Shown piece by piece: positions 1 through 11,739 of a stretch of DNA of 64,000 bases. The DNA is taken from contig JALMGJ010000002.1 in assembly GCA_023362775.1 (NCBI GenBank), forward strand, positions 56,700,914 to 56,764,913, written 5' to 3'. Within the stretch, counting starts at the first letter, position 1. Each line of letters starts with the position of its first letter. The translations under genes were made by a program, and so were the position numbers. The notes below the pieces were generated by a model. The model saw only the letters and a program-made list of their open reading frames with translations, made no database searches and was not told where the DNA came from. Source of the DNA: Charina bottae (lineage: Eukaryota > Chordata > Lepidosauria > Squamata > Charinaidae).

Positions 1-1189
1 TAATGACAGTTCTAATTCCTGATAAGATCAATATCTCAACAGAGAGTTCTCCCAGGGTAACGTTAAGCTCTATGTGAGGTTAAAGTGATAATTCTGCCTT
101 CAGCTCTTTAGATGCAAGAAGAGATCATCAAGGTTTCACCCTGTTGTTATATTCTCCTCTGTACATAATGGTTTCAAGTTAACTAAGTTTCCCTCTACTC
201 CAGCCAATATTTACAAGAGTAAGGGTGTGTTCTGTGAAAGTGCAGAGAGTACCTCCTGAAATTCATAACCTTTTGGCTCCACTGTTTACAACAGAGTAGC
301 ATTTCAGCCCTCTGATGGGCTCCAGTGATAAAATCCCCCAAATCTTATGCCTCAATAAATAGAATTAGTTGCAATCTACCATACACTTGCCTATCACCTG
401 ACTCCAGGGAGCCTCAAGGGGACTTACTACTAAGTACTTATGTAGAGTATGGGAGTTAGTGACAAAATGCCATTATACTTTTCAATTTACATATGCACAT
501 ACCTGGCATTGTTATATGACTCATTAGTGGGACAGATGTTTTCTGTTCTCTGCATCTTGTACCATCAAGACAATACGATAAATCCAAATAATAAATAAAT
601 AAATAAATAAAAAGCTTGGGTGAAGCTGGTTTTTGCAGGTATTTATTCTTACATAATGAAGTGAGGACAAGAGGGAGAAAAGAAAAGAAGGCAAGAGCGA
701 TTCTGTAATGCTGCATTCAGATACTGCCTCAAAGAACGACTCTTGCAGTCTTCTCCTTCTTGCTGAACGGAATACGTAGATTTCATTTCCCCCTGGCAAT
801 ATTAAAAGGGTGCTTCGAAAGCCGGGGGGGGGGGGAGCTCAAAACGGTCTGCTTGTTTCAAGGCATAAAATGCATCCGCAGATCAGACTGAAAATAAGAT
901 CAGACTTAAAAGATGCATTGATGAGAAAACTTGAGCTCATTCACCGCTTTAAAGATACGGATTCGTCCTGTATATGCCAGTCGCGTAAGGTCAGGAGGGA
1001 AAAGGTTTCGCAGCTCGCTCACATTCTGAACTCCAGGGACTGGGCAGCTCAGAAATAGTGCAAACACATTAATTAGTTAGAACAAATATTAAATATACCC
1101 CCAAAAAAACTTTACTTTCAAAGTTTGTAGGGGAAAAAAAGTGATAAAACGTAATACACACTCCCTCACCCTATACTTTTTTTTCCCCC
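1..1189. other. Unassigned AT-rich sequence
   Basis: No gene or confident repeat is visible. A short (TAAA)n run lies near 587-611 and a 13-base G run near 823-836. Short open frames here have no recognisable domain or coding character. Confidence 0.6.
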
Positions 1190-1790
1190 CAGAACCAATC
1201 CAACTCACCCTAGAAGCTGAGAACGGCGCAGGACGAAAAAGGCAACACGGGCCGGACAGCGCCCCCACTAGGGGTCGCCCCCTCGGAAAAACTTTGCCTT
1301 CTCAGCCCTCTCCCTGCCGTTCGGCTCCCTCCCCGAAAGCGCCTCTGCCTCCGCCGCCCACCTCCTCTCCGGCTGGGCTCGTCTCCTTCTTCGTTCCTTT
1401 CCTTCCAAAGGGCAGTGAGCCAACCCCGAGTTTATAATCCTTACGGCTCCTCCTGCGGCGCCCGCCGACTCTTCTGGAGCCGTCAGCAGCGCGGCGCTGG
1501 CAGATACAGGGGTGGAGACGGAAGGGAAGGAGCGGGGGCGGAGAGGGGAGGGCGCGAAGCTCGCTCCTCAAAACCCGCGGGCGCTGGCGAGTAGCACCTG
1601 TTTTCGCGCAGCGCCGGAATTTCTCCCACGACCGCGCAACTGCCTGCCAGATACACTTCGCGCAGCTCCGGATTCTTTCGCGCGCCGCCCGTCTAGATCG
1701 GCCGCTACTCTCTTCGCGCCGTCTTGCGGGCGCCGCCGCCCCTCAGCATGCGTCCCCCGCCACAAGGTGGTGTCACTTGTCACCAAAAAA
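1190..1790. promoter_or_regulatory. CpG island, probable promoter or first exon of an unidentified gene
   Basis: An abrupt rise in GC and CpG content stands out from AT-rich flanks. A CCAAT box sits near 1194, a GC box (gggggcgg) near 1533-1540, and many gcgc/cgcg steps follow up to about 1740. No transposon signature is visible, unlike the GC-rich L2 5' end at 33.4 kb, so a host promoter is the best guess. Transcription direction is unclear: several overlapping open frames on both strands are simply a product of GC richness, and no protein family is recognisable in them. Any downstream exons would lie outside the window or be too short to see. Confidence 0.55.
1263..1280 (+). promoter_or_regulatory. 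Candidate CTCF-like site in the CpG island
   Basis: The stretch ccccactaggggtcgcc resembles the CTCF core (CCACTAGGGGGCGC type) with one central mismatch. It is partly palindromic, so either strand is possible. Motif resemblance only. Confidence 0.3.
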
Positions 1791-2369
1791 AAAAATTGGA
1801 AGAGCAGGAAGCACTCTACGTTCGTGTGCGTACAGATAACCCAACTCTAAGCCGTGGTGGCAGGAGACGGCGTCAGGGTAGGGGAGGCAGGGCGCACGTT
1901 ATTCCTTCCCTGAAGAGACAGCCCGATAGTTCTTCCACCGGCCTATCTCCGTTTGCTGAATCTTTGTAATTACTTAAAGAAATACTAGGCATTTTGAATG
2001 CGTTGCATCCTTTCCTTTCCCCACATATGCACCTTGCCCCTTCTATGTGCTTTCCTCTGTGGTTCTGTGTGGAATACACACATACATACTGCATGCACCA
2101 GTAACTGTAACAAGCCAAAATGACGTCAAATGATGGCACATGCATCATTACATCATTGCAAACTGATGTGATAATGTTATGATGAACATGTTTCCATTTG
2201 CCTCCCTTTCCCCCACCCATGAATCCTTTGCACACATGCATAACCATCACTCAATCCCTTTTCAGGGCAAGCAACTTCATGCATTCTCATTTTCTGCAGC
2301 AAGCATTCTCTTAGGTGTATTTTTTTATCAATCCACCAAGTATCCTTTTTATATTTCCTATCAGCCTAA
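1791..2369. other. Unassigned sequence downstream of the CpG island
   Basis: No gene or repeat recognised. It contains a perfect cAMP-response palindrome, TGACGTCA, at 2121-2128, followed by several TGATG/CATCA words up to 2180. Confidence 0.5.
2121..2128. promoter_or_regulatory. Consensus CRE octamer
   Basis: Exact TGACGTCA palindrome, the full CREB/ATF site, about 350 bp beyond the CpG island. Full-length CREs often lie within a few hundred bp of CpG-island promoters, but a chance occurrence cannot be excluded. Confidence 0.35.
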
Positions 2370-3260
2370 CTACACATTCTGCATGGCACTCTGTAACATA
2401 ATTATCTTCATTTAGTGCCAAGCAACTTTCACATCTTTTCATACATCTATTCCCCATTCATGCTATTGGAACATTAATCTATTGTCTAATTTCTAACATA
2501 CAGCATTTATGTTGTCCTGAAAATATTCTAGCTTCACACTTGTTTCTTTTATTTCTTTTCATGTATTCCATGCCTGTTTTTTTCTAAGATCCACTCTTCA
2601 CGCTGCAAAAAAAAATCTCATTCAAATTTTCACCATCCTTATATCTTTCTCTCAATCTTTTACATTTTATATTCATTCATTTGCCATATGCCCATATGAA
2701 TGTACTTATTTTCTTAAAAAAACTGTCTTGGAAACAGACTTCTTCCTAAGCAGATATTAAACAGTCACCATTCTTATTCATGCTTGGATATCTGAATGGC
2801 CCAATTACTTTTTCAGTACTCTCTCATCTGGTATGCAACCTTCTATTCATATCAACTAGCACAATAATATTTTCCTCTAGATCACATTCAAAATGTTGCA
2901 CATTTTTTTCTGAAACAGACATTCTGGTTCTTCCAATATTATTATTAGCATGCAACTATCACCAATATATGGATTCCTGCTTTCCTAAACACTCATAACA
3001 ATCTAGATAATATCAGTTTATGCTTTTTAAAATACAATTTAGTCCTTTCATTCACAATTGAATTTACACCTTCATTTCCCTGCATATCTTCCTCTGCTCC
3101 ACTCCACAAGATCAAACCAACCCCATTCAGACCTACGAGAACTTTCCCCATTCTTAGTTTCACAATCACACAGCATACCTATTTTTCTTTCATTTTCTTT
3201 CATTTGCTACTTAGTGTCTTACTTAACCATGTATTTCTCTTACACTCAGTCTTTTTTGTC
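2370..3260 (-). mobile_element. Possible decayed RTE-like LINE, endonuclease part
   Basis: Read on the minus strand, fragments such as GPFRYPSMNKNGDCLIS, followed by a region resembling an FF..K.IH.Y.W block, recall the endonuclease region of vertebrate RTE elements. Many stops and frame changes are present and no open frame survives. The RTE relics at 31.7 and 53.6 kb make a third piece plausible. The assignment is weak. Confidence 0.3.
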
Positions 3261-3325
3261 TTACATTCAATTTTCTTATTTATTTATTTCTTGCAACCCA
3301 TGCAGTATAGCAATATACATTTGTC

Positions 3326-3327
3326 AT

Positions 3328-3376
<49 letters not shown>

Positions 3377-3480
3377 TTTAGCATATTTATATAGCCACCC
3401 GTCTCACAAAAACCATGTCTCTGAGTGGCATACAGCATGATGACTGTTAAAAACTATATAACAGTCTCAAAAACAATCAA
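3326..3480 (-). repeat. (TTTA)n and L2-type 3' tail
   Basis: A run of about 12 TTTA units (3326-3376) adjoins, on the minus strand, a sequence with gacgggtggctatataaat. This matches the 3' end typical of the L2 copies in this window (gggcggtatataaat plus AAAT repeats). It is the 3' end of an otherwise unrecognisable L2-mobilised element. Confidence 0.55.
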
Positions 3481-3583
3481 ATATAAATGACATAAAAGCA
3501 TAAAGACCCAAGATTGCAGGAGAGCAACAGTCGCTTGACCTCATACAACCACCTTGCAGGCTCCCCATGGGATCTCTCACCCC

Positions 3584-3682
3584 TAAGAAGAAGGCAAGCG
3601 CAAACCACTTCCAAAAAACCCTGCCAAGAAAACTGCAGGGACTAGTGCAGGCAGTCAGGAGTCAACACTGACTCAAAGGTAA
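3584..3682 (+). mobile_element. 3' part of a tRNA/CORE-type SINE
   Basis: The words gcaaaccacttcc, ccctgccaagaaaactgcaggga and caggcagtcaggagtcaac match, in plus orientation, the 3' half of the SINE family seen complete on the minus strand at 11.74, 45.55 and 58.66 kb. The tRNA head is missing. Confidence 0.5.
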
Positions 3683-3699
3683 ACCCCCTCCCCGCCACA

Positions 3700-5530
3700 A
3701 AAAACTGGATTTACAAAGTGAGTGAAGAAGATGTTTACATCACTCAGCTGCTTTTCAGGCAAAAGCTCCCAAGGGCCAGATAATGGTGGTCCTCTGAGTT
3801 TTCATAAAAATTCAATCTTATGGTGATCTGGCCAGTGTGCTTTCATTTGAAGGAGAGGATCAAAATGTTTGGAGCGGGCAAGAGCCTAAGTGGGGCAATG
3901 AAGAAGATAATGTAAAATGTCTTCTAGACTGCCATCCCAGCAAGGGCAAAGTCACTGGGTATAAAGAATTTTCTTATAGTGGCCCTCAGAAATAGCAGAG
4001 GACATTTGTTGCATCCAGAGTTGTTGTTTTTTTTAACATTTATTTTATTTTATTTTATTTTATTTTCAAGTTATATATTTAAGATACAAAGAACTATAGA
4101 TTAGATAGAAAACAGAACTAAAGTAAAAAGAACAAACTATAAAGATGTGAATAGAAAGAGAAAATAGATAAGGTGACTTCCGACTATCTCCGATACAGAT
4201 AGAAGATTATATACAAAACTAATCTCTTACAAATAATTAACCTAACCTAACATTATTTCTATTACAACAAATCGTTCAATCTTTAAAACCCAAAATCAAA
4301 ACATCATTTTTTTCAATTACAAACAAATATTCCAAAAGTGGTTGTCAATTTGAGATAAAAATAGATATAGAATGCTTTCTTATTAAAACTGTTAATTTAG
4401 CCATCTGAGCCAATTCCATTAATTTAACAATCCAATCTTCAACTGTAGGTATTTGCAGATCTTTCCATCGTTGTGCATATAACAATCTTGCTGCCGTGAT
4501 CATATACAGTAGCAAAACTCCATGTTGTTTCTCTAGTTGTTTTTCCATCAAGCCTAAAAGAAAAAGTTCTGGCTTTCTTTGTATATTTACTTTAAGAATC
4601 TTCTGAATAACAATACATATTTGATCCCAGAACTTTTTAGCTTTCTCACAAGTCCACCAAAGATGGTAAAAGGTTCCTTCATCCTGTGAACATTTCCAAC
4701 AAACATTTCAAACAAACTATACATTTTTGACAACTTATCAGGAGTTAGATACCAACGATACATCATCTTATAAAAATTTTCTTTCAAATTGTAATTCAAC
4801 ATAAATTTCAAACCTTTCTTCCACATATTCTCCCATTGATCCAGCATAATATTATATCCAAAGTTCTTAGCCCATTTGATCATCCAGAGTTTTGTTAAGG
4901 ATACTCACAGAGAGGGAATAGTGATATATTTTAAGTATTGCTCACATTCCACCCTCGTTTTTATTAATGCATACCAAGGGGCTACTTTGTAATTTCCAAT
5001 TGCACTTAGATCAACTTGTGTGGAAATATCAGTTACCCTTTTCTTAAAGGGCTGGAGAGTTATCAAATTGTTCTCATGAGTGGAAACCTCTGGTGAGTAT
5101 CCACACGTGCAGATAAGTCCTCTCAGTATTGTAAACCAGTAGGTATGTTTCATAGAGATAAACGTCATTTGTTCAATCAGATAAAGTTTGGGTTGTTGAA
5201 AATCTGGAAGGGACTTGAATTTGACCCAGTATTTAAAAGCTCTAAGGGGGATAGTTGTTCTGATAGGTTGAATGCCTGTCTTTGCTCAAAGAAAGGCTGT
5301 GGGCGTGCCTTTTGGGACTGCCAAAATAGATCTTAAGAAATCGTTTTGAAATTATTCAAGATTAAATGCTGGAGAAGAAAAAATGGGGGCAAGCTTTATT
5401 TTAAGAAGATGTAGTGCTGGGAGAATTAAGTGACCACCAGCAGAGTACCACCATTTAAATAGTACATTTAGTTGCAGAGCTGTTGTAAGTATTTGGGTGT
5501 GGTGATGAGTCAGCCAACTGCCTGATGATG
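3700..5530 (-). mobile_element. Decayed Vingi-like LINE, 3' coding part, split by an L1
   Basis: Minus-strand fragments align by eye with the C-terminal part of the Vingi-like element at 12.6-17.7 kb: a block near 5330-5470 with AGGHLILPALHLLKIKLAPI matches its GGGQLVPAALKLFEAKTLAQI, and a block near 3860-3960 keeps a CPC...LEDILHYLLHC signature equivalent to CPCG...ILHVLLHC. Frames are broken repeatedly. The 4023-4880 interval is a later L1 insertion, flanked by an 11-bp duplication, so the element was already resident when the L1 landed. Confidence 0.6.
4023..4880 (-). mobile_element. 5'-truncated L1 LINE insertion with 11-bp TSD
   Basis: The minus strand encodes the C-terminal end of L1 ORF2 (4345-4883): NFGYN..LDQWE..W, then YRWYLTPDKLSKMY, then a cysteine-rich CWKC segment reached only after a frameshift near 4700, then ELFLLGLMEKQ and TAARLLYAQRWKD. 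The 3' end carries an A-rich tail, visible on the plus strand as gttttttttaac plus TTTTA repeats. The 11-bp direct repeat catccagagtt flanks the copy at 4012-4022 and 4881-4891, and the broken Vingi-like LINE continues on both sides. This is a textbook 5'-truncated target-primed insertion of about 858 bp. Confidence 0.85.
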
Positions 5531-8089
5531 TAAACAAGAGTGAATTATCAATAGATGGTTAGTTGCTCAACAGAGTGAGTACCCACTCTCCACTTGTGTC
5601 TGGAAAGATTCTGGCCAAAGTCCATAACTTTTGTTTTTTAAGGTTAACGATCAGAGAATTTTATTGAAGTTTCTATATGCCAAGGTCAACATCCGATGGT
5701 CCCATAGATACTTATTTCCACTGCCCATCATGGTTTTCATCAATAAAAGCTTTCACATAATATTTTTGATAAGATAGAGAAGATGTAGACTAGATTATCA
5801 GTCTCAATCATACCTGTGTCTCCATGCAGCATTCTCTGGCACATTTTGGCTAGTATGACACTAGTGTAACAAAGCCCAGTTTTACCCCAAAGTTGCTTGC
5901 ATTTTTCTAGGCATGCTTAGATCTCTAACCTAGAGACTACCTTGAAAGGTAGTATGCCTCTTCTTCTCAGATTTCCCCCAATTCAGAGGGAACACTCTCT
6001 ACTGACACACATGTGTAGAACTCTATATAATGACAGATAGCTCTGTTGGTCTCCAGATTGCTGAATTCTCATCCCTACAGAAATTCCTTTCTTCCCCCTC
6101 CTAATAGGTAAAAATTAACCAAGCCCACAAGGCTGTTCTTTGCATATTTAAACCCAGTCTTAGGCTATTCAAAAAGAAAGCATTCTGATATTAAGAAATG
6201 TAGGATTCTGGCCTTATTGGATTCCAGTAGGATTTGCCCCATTAAATGGACACATGGTTGCATTCCATATTTTTAAAAAATTCTGGCCGGACAATCTATT
6301 TGACTGCTTTGCTTGCAGAAGACCAGTTGTTGATGTGCCATTTCTGCCTCTTCTTCACATCCTTGCAGGTACTCCTGGGGGTGTTTTTTTTTGGGGGGGG
6401 AGAGGTTGCGGCCACAGGAAAAATGATTCTCTGTACCCAGAGTCATCTCTAGGATAGTCTTCCAGATAGAGGAATGTTGTCCTGCTCCTTCCTCTCACTT
6501 TTCAGTAGCATCCCTTTAGCCAGTTAGTAATGGGCATTCATTGACTAGGAGTTGCTGCAGGGCATTTCTCTTTCCCTTGGCTTATGTTTCAGTTTGGAGA
6601 TGCTGAGCTTCGCTATCTTTCCCTTTAGCATTGATTGCTGTCTGAGAGCTGGGGAAAAGGGTTAGAGAAAGGGGGCACTACTTTAAATAAACCATCTTCC
6701 ATTTCTGCAGTGGCACAACAGCTTGCCTCCTTTAAGTCGCCTTTGACCTGGCCTAAAGCCAGGGAGTTGAAAGGAATTCTTGCCTCCTTGTACAGCACAC
6801 AGTTATAGAAGCCAATCAGTATATCAGTGCAGTATATCAGCTTCAGATTCATTTTGCATTTCTAAACAGAGAATGTAAACTGTAAGCAGCACTAGCTACA
6901 GTATAAGATGCTCAATTCTCCAGTTATTAAACCATCACTTCTCATTAATGGCTTCAGCCCCTGTGAAATCATAAATCTTACAGATGAAATCATTCCTATT
7001 GCCTGATTGGAGAGGTCATTTAACTGCAACGCTGAGGTGATTCCAGTCTGTTGGGCAAGTTGGGTTGCAGTTGCATCGACTCTTAACCCAAATGACATTT
7101 ATTGTGATTCTGAGCAACATATTTGGGCTACTTTGCAATAGGCCCATCATCAGTGGAATGGAACTGTAAACTGGTCCCATAGAGAAGCATTTCCTTAATG
7201 GCATGGCCCCACTTCTGATCTTAATTTTACCATGTGAATTAACCATGACATCAAATCAAAACCAGTATAGACATATATTTATTTAATCAAACAATATACT
7301 CTGAAAATGGAAAATATTTTGATTTTACCCCCAAATTCCTGTAGAAATGCCAGTTTTGGTGTTCCAATCATATTTCAGCAACAATTCAATGTATAGATTT
7401 ATTTTTATTTTTATTTATTTTGTTTTTCATCATTGTTTTTGTAGTAAAAATAGCATTGTTTTGTAAACAAGATAAAGTCAGGAATAAATAATATGCAATT
7501 ATAATTATTTGTGGCAATCACATTTTCTGCATTTCTGAACAAAACAATTTTTCTTAAAAAAAACAACACCAGAGGGACATTGCTGAACTTATAATAGAGA
7601 TTTACATTTTATTCAGATAGGAAAACAAACCTCAAGATCAATCTTTTGAATGATGGGAAAACAGAGTGAACAAACAGTCCTTTTCATTGTTTGTTTGTTA
7701 TTATTCCATAATATTTCCCCAAAGCCAGTGTTAGAGACATACCACTGGGACCCCATGGGCTAGGAGCCAAAACTATCCCTCACTGTTACTTCTATGTGGA
7801 TTGCAATTTGAAAGGGCATTATTTTCATCTAACACAGCAGGGAGCTGGAGGAAGCATAGGGGAAAAGGTAGTTGTGGGTGTTAGGACAGGAGCGATGGGG
7901 AGTGAACACTAATGAAAGGCAGTGAGGTAATGAGAAGAAAAGAAGAAGAAAAAGAAGTCAGTGGAGGTGAAAGGGGATGAAGGGGGTAGGTGAGATGAAG
8001 GGATGAAGGAGTCAGGCAAGTGGCCCATCCTGCGAAGGACTTCTTAAGACACAGTGGTGCAATTGGGTATGAGAAAGAAACGTCTTGCT
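5531..8089. other. Unassigned sequence, no gene seen
   Basis: About 2.5 kb of AT-rich DNA. No coding signature, terminal repeat or known SINE is recognisable. G-runs occur at 6386-6400 and purine-rich stretches at 7930-8010. Open frames are shorter than 80 codons and lack domains. Confidence 0.5.
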
Positions 8090-8097
8090 TTCTGTCG

Positions 8098-8640
8098 ATG
8101 AAGGTTCTCAGTCATCCAGGTGTAATTGTCTGTAGCTTGAATCATGTCAACTGGATTTCTATTTTCTCAGTGGAAACGTTTCGCTCCTTATCCAAGAAGC
8201 TTCTTCAGTCTGAGCAAAGTTTGTAAGGGAATCCTTAAATATGTTTCTAGGGTGGCTGTGTGACCTTGCACCTGGGGCTAGGTCATGGTTATTTTGAGAT
8301 GTTTATTTCTAAGTCCCTTTATCATCCAAAGGAGGATCGTTAAGATTACTTTGCTGTTGTTGAGATTGCGAAATGGTCTTAATCTTCCTAGGCACAGAAG
8401 ACAAAGCAGGAAGGAAAACAGGGGAAAGATTGTGCCTGAGGCCCCCACCTCTATTCAAGGAAGGATTTTCCAAGTTGGCATAAATGGATTCCTTGACCCC
8501 TCTCTCAAACCACTTATCTTCCCTGTCTAAAATGTGAACATTAATGTCCTCAAATGAGTGTCCTTTTTCCTTTAGATGAAGATAAACTGCTGACTCTGGT
8601 CCTGTGGTGTTGCTCCTCCTGTGTTGGGCCATCTTGCTTT
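8098..8640 (-). mobile_element. Penelope-like element, 3' end (Neptune-like)
   Basis: Minus-strand frame 8632-8309 reads as the region C-terminal to a GIY-YIG endonuclease in PLEs: HLKEKGHSFED, VHILDREDKWFERGVKE and PSLNRGGGLRHNLSP. It is followed on the same strand by a non-coding tail that contains a hammerhead-like core (8173-8208) and ends near gagaacctt. A second copy of the same tail lies at 38745-39088 on the plus strand. No reverse transcriptase is left, so this is a 5'-truncated relic. Confidence 0.75.
8160..8215 (-). ncRNA. Hammerhead-ribozyme-like core in a PLE tail
   Basis: The minus strand carries CTGAAGA, a short helix segment (agcttcttggataaggagc) and GAAAC, i.e. the hammerhead core pattern CUGANGA ... 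GAAA. PLEs are known to carry hammerhead motifs in their terminal repeats (Cervera and de la Pena). Stems I and III were not tested, so activity is unknown. Confidence 0.55.
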
Positions 8641-8649
8641 CTATTATTT

Positions 8650-9110
8650 AGTATTAAATTATTGGATTTCTTGACTGCCACCTATTATCAAAAAATCAGG
8701 CTCAGTGTTTTGTTTTTCAGACTGATACACAACTAAAATACAGTTTATTGATCCAGCACAAGTCTTTTCTCTGTGCTGAGTAACATGCTCTGCTAAGGAA
8801 AAGAAAATGTGCTTTTTAATACTAAGACTGGTCTCTCCTATACAATCCTACGAGACACTATTTCAGTCCCAATAGTCTTTAGTGAAGCACTCCTGAGACG
8901 TATAGGCTGTGACTTGTTTCCGGAATTTTGAACCAATATTTGTACGGAGCCAGTTGAAGAATACAGATTTTCAAAAGGAGGGAGAAAGCTTAGCCCTTCT
9001 GGGAAATCCAAAGTAAAATTTAAGCTGTGTGGAAGATGAGGCGGCTGCAGGTGGCTGTTTGCCCTGTGTGCTCTGAGAAAAGCTGATTAGGAATTTAAGG
9101 CAATTGCAAA
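8650..9110. other. Unassigned sequence
   Basis: No gene recognised. The first 45 bases weakly resemble the reverse complement of an L2-type 3' end. Confidence 0.4.
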
Positions 9111-9510
9111 TTTGGTAGCCACAGATGTCTTAGTTTTGTAAGAATTTATCAGTCCAAGAAATAATCCTGCTGCTGTAGCCATGCAATAAACAAAAGTTAT
9201 ATACCAAGATAGAAAACATTTGCCTATATAGTAGGAACGGGACTATCTGCTCCAGTTATCATTATCAAACTTATTACTTCTTAAAAGACTAAAAAGAAAA
9301 CTTGAAAATCACACCTAACTGTGCCTGGATATATGACTGTGCATGGATACACACACATTGTTCACACTTTTTGAGAATAAATGAAAACTCTAACCAATTT
9401 CTGGGCTGCAAGCCCAAGAGAAAAAGTACAAGTTCATAATGTCTCTTTGGTGTGAGAACTGGATAAAGATTTTTATAAAATCTGGCTTTCAAAATTCATA
9501 GTATATTATT
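9111..9510 (-). mobile_element. Possible L1 ORF2 C-terminal relic
   Basis: On the minus strand, HYELVLFLLGLQP (open frame 9492-9289) and a downstream ATAAGLFLG block resemble the ELFLLGLM and TAARLLYAQ segments of the L1 copy at 4.0-4.9 kb. Intervening sequence is too decayed to align by eye. Confidence 0.35.
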
Positions 9511-9669
9511 ACAGCAAGTTCTGTGACAATTAAGATCTGCCAGAAGAGTTCCAGGATAGTAACTACTGTTTTAAAACCTTATTTATTTAGTAAATCCCAG
9601 AAATATGGCAAGGCCAAGGAGCAATGTATCAAATAAATAATGGAAAGTTGTAAATTTCAAAGGTCTAGA

Positions 9670-9741
9670 CCAGTGTTGCTGGCTGGGGAATTCTGGGAGT
9701 TGAAGTCCTCACAGCTAAAAGTTGCTGAGGTTGAGAAACAT
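9670..9741. mobile_element. Tiny hAT-type MITE with perfect 8-bp TSD
   Basis: A 72-bp insert holding the phrase ggaattctgggagttgaagtcc, common to a squamate MITE family, lies between two copies of GGTCTAGA (9662-9669 and 9742-9749). An 8-bp duplication is the hAT signature. Its ends (ccagtgttgc and ttgagaaacat) retain only part of the usual cagtgtttctcaacc terminal repeat. Confidence 0.65.
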
Positions 9742-9749
9742 GGTCTAGA

Positions 9750-10746
9750 TCATTGCACAATCATTGCTGCATCAAAATTTTTATGAGTATCTGTGGTATT
9801 TAATACTCACTTCTTATAGAAATATATACATTGTCCATGCATTGTGTTAGAATTGGGATCAGCATTGTATGTATATGCTGGACTGGAAAAAATAGCAACT
9901 TTTTGAGAATTAATACAATTATGACTTTAACAGCAGTTACTGGGAACTTATTAGTTATGGATTCAGTTCTGCTATTATTCAGAAGTTTGATTAGACCGAT
10001 AGTATTGAAAGGTAAAAAGATAACTGGAAATGTGTTAACTTCAGCCTAGACGTTAACAGCAAATAATCAGTCACTAAAAGGATGCCTTAGTCATTAGGGA
10101 AGTCAAAGGACAGATCAGAAATTATCTTTCAGGACTGAAGATATTAATTTAACCTCAAATTAGGATATCTGATCTTGGATCCCTTCTTTTTTCCTGCAAA
10201 AAGTTGTGATTATCAGCTCTAGAATCAGGAGAAGTGAAAAAGGTGTGGCACGGAGTGATGACAGGATGCTAGAGCTGTCACTCAAAGAATAGTAACATAG
10301 ACCATCTCCTCCTAAATTAAATTCCAGAGGGAGTGCTAATGGAAAGAGAGGGGTTTAGGAGGTATGAGTAGAAGGACCAGTCTGAGAACAGCTTAGTCTT
10401 AGCCCAAGGAAATCCTTTTACTCTCACAGTAACTGGTACAGGAATGCATAGGATCAGCAGTTTACTAATTCTTTGTAAAATATAAGATACTAAAACTGTT
10501 TTGCTGTAAGAGAATGCTCTAAAGTTAACCTAAATTGTAATCTTAAGGGAACTTGTTTACAACCCATTTTAAGTTACCCAATATTAGATATTTCTATTTC
10601 TTGTTGAAACCTGAAAACAATAACTGTGCTGTTTATATCTCCCCCATGTTTTACCATGTCACATTACATCAGATATATATCAAGAAATAGAGAAGAAAAG
10701 AAAAATCCAGATTGGGAATGGCAATGAAACCAATTAATTCTTTAGA
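9750..10746. other. Unassigned sequence
   Basis: AT-rich DNA with no recognisable gene or repeat. Confidence 0.5.
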
Positions 10747-10980
10747 ACAGAGCTTTCCAAACTGTGTGTCGCGACACAAAAGTGTGTCGCCACACACAGT
10801 CTGGTGTGTCGCCACACAACCCGGAAGCGCTGATCATCAGCGCTTCCGGGTTTTCCCGCGGCGACACACCAACGGCAGCGCGCAAAACCCGAAAGCAGCA
10901 GCAGCGCTTCCAGGTTTTTGTGCGCTGCCACACTTCCAGGTTTTCCCGCGGCGACACACCAACGCCGGTTGGTGTGTCGC
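10747..10980 (+). mobile_element. Fragment of a GC-rich non-autonomous hAT-like element
   Basis: It begins cagagctttccaaactgtg, similar to hAT termini of the cagtggttcccaaactg type, followed by repeated gtgtgtcgc/gcgacacac words in both orientations and a perfect 17-bp-arm palindrome (10818-10852). The opposite terminus is not found, because the sequence runs directly into a purine microsatellite at 10981. The right end was presumably lost during repeat expansion. Confidence 0.55.
10818..10852. repeat. Perfect palindrome, 17-bp arms, 1-nt spacer
   Basis: Arm aacccggaagcgctgat and its exact reverse complement flank a single C at 10835. It lies inside the hAT-like fragment and could extrude as a cruciform. 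Confidence 0.85.
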
Positions 10981-11055
<75 letters not shown>

Positions 11056-11215
11056 AAAGAAAAGAAAAGAAAAGAAAAGAAAAAGGAAGGAAGGAAGGAA
11101 GGAAGGAAGGAAGGAAGGAAGGAAGGAAGGAGGGAGGGAGGGAGGGAGGGAGGGAGGGAGGGAGGGGGGGGAGGGGGGGAGGGAGGGAGGGAGGGAGGGA
11201 GGGAGGGAGGGAGGA
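10981..11215 (+). repeat. 235-bp uninterrupted purine compound microsatellite
   Basis: Consecutive blocks of (GAAA)n, (GAAAA)n, (GGAA)n and (GGGA)n contain no pyrimidine on the plus strand. All open frames across it are low-complexity translations, not proteins. Graded G content from left to right suggests stepwise motif turnover from one founding repeat. Confidence 0.95.
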
Positions 11216-11739
11216 TATCCACCTCAGAGAAAGTATACGAAGGTGGAAGGAAATCATCCCCAGTCATATCCCTTTTCTAAGGACCAATTTAGGCCAACTG
11301 TGAAGCTTGTTTTAAAATTGCTACAGTGTAGTTGATATGTGTACATGACACATTCATCCATGTTTATGTTCAAGTTATCCTAGAATTGCTATTCTTTATA
11401 TGGTCTGTGACATTCAATTAAAGCACTATTATTTATTTGCAATAATTAAAATACATATAATGTTGGCAGTCCATTGTTTTCCTTAGGAGAACAACTCATT
11501 ACCAGCTAACTTCTGCTATTTCTGGGTTGTTCCTTGCCATATAAGGCATTGATTCTCCTTTCTCCTCTTCACCAATCAATATAACATTTCACTAAATTTC
11601 CCTTCTTTGAATCATAAGCTATAACTAATCCACAAAAATTCAACAAACAAAATAAAACATCCAGTTAGGATGATACTATAGTATAGTCAGATGGCTATCG
11701 GCAGTGTCTAGCATCTCCTACAATAAATCTTTATAAACA
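11216..11739. other. Unassigned sequence
   Basis: No gene or repeat recognised. Confidence 0.5.

Noticed and set aside
1141..1969. Several 70-110 codon frames in the CpG island
   Set aside because: High GC content removes stop codons on both strands; no family resemblance or consistent start context.
10712..11335. Open frames up to 207 codons on both strands
   Set aside because: They are translations of the purine microsatellite (KERKKERK or PSLPPSLP strings), not proteins.
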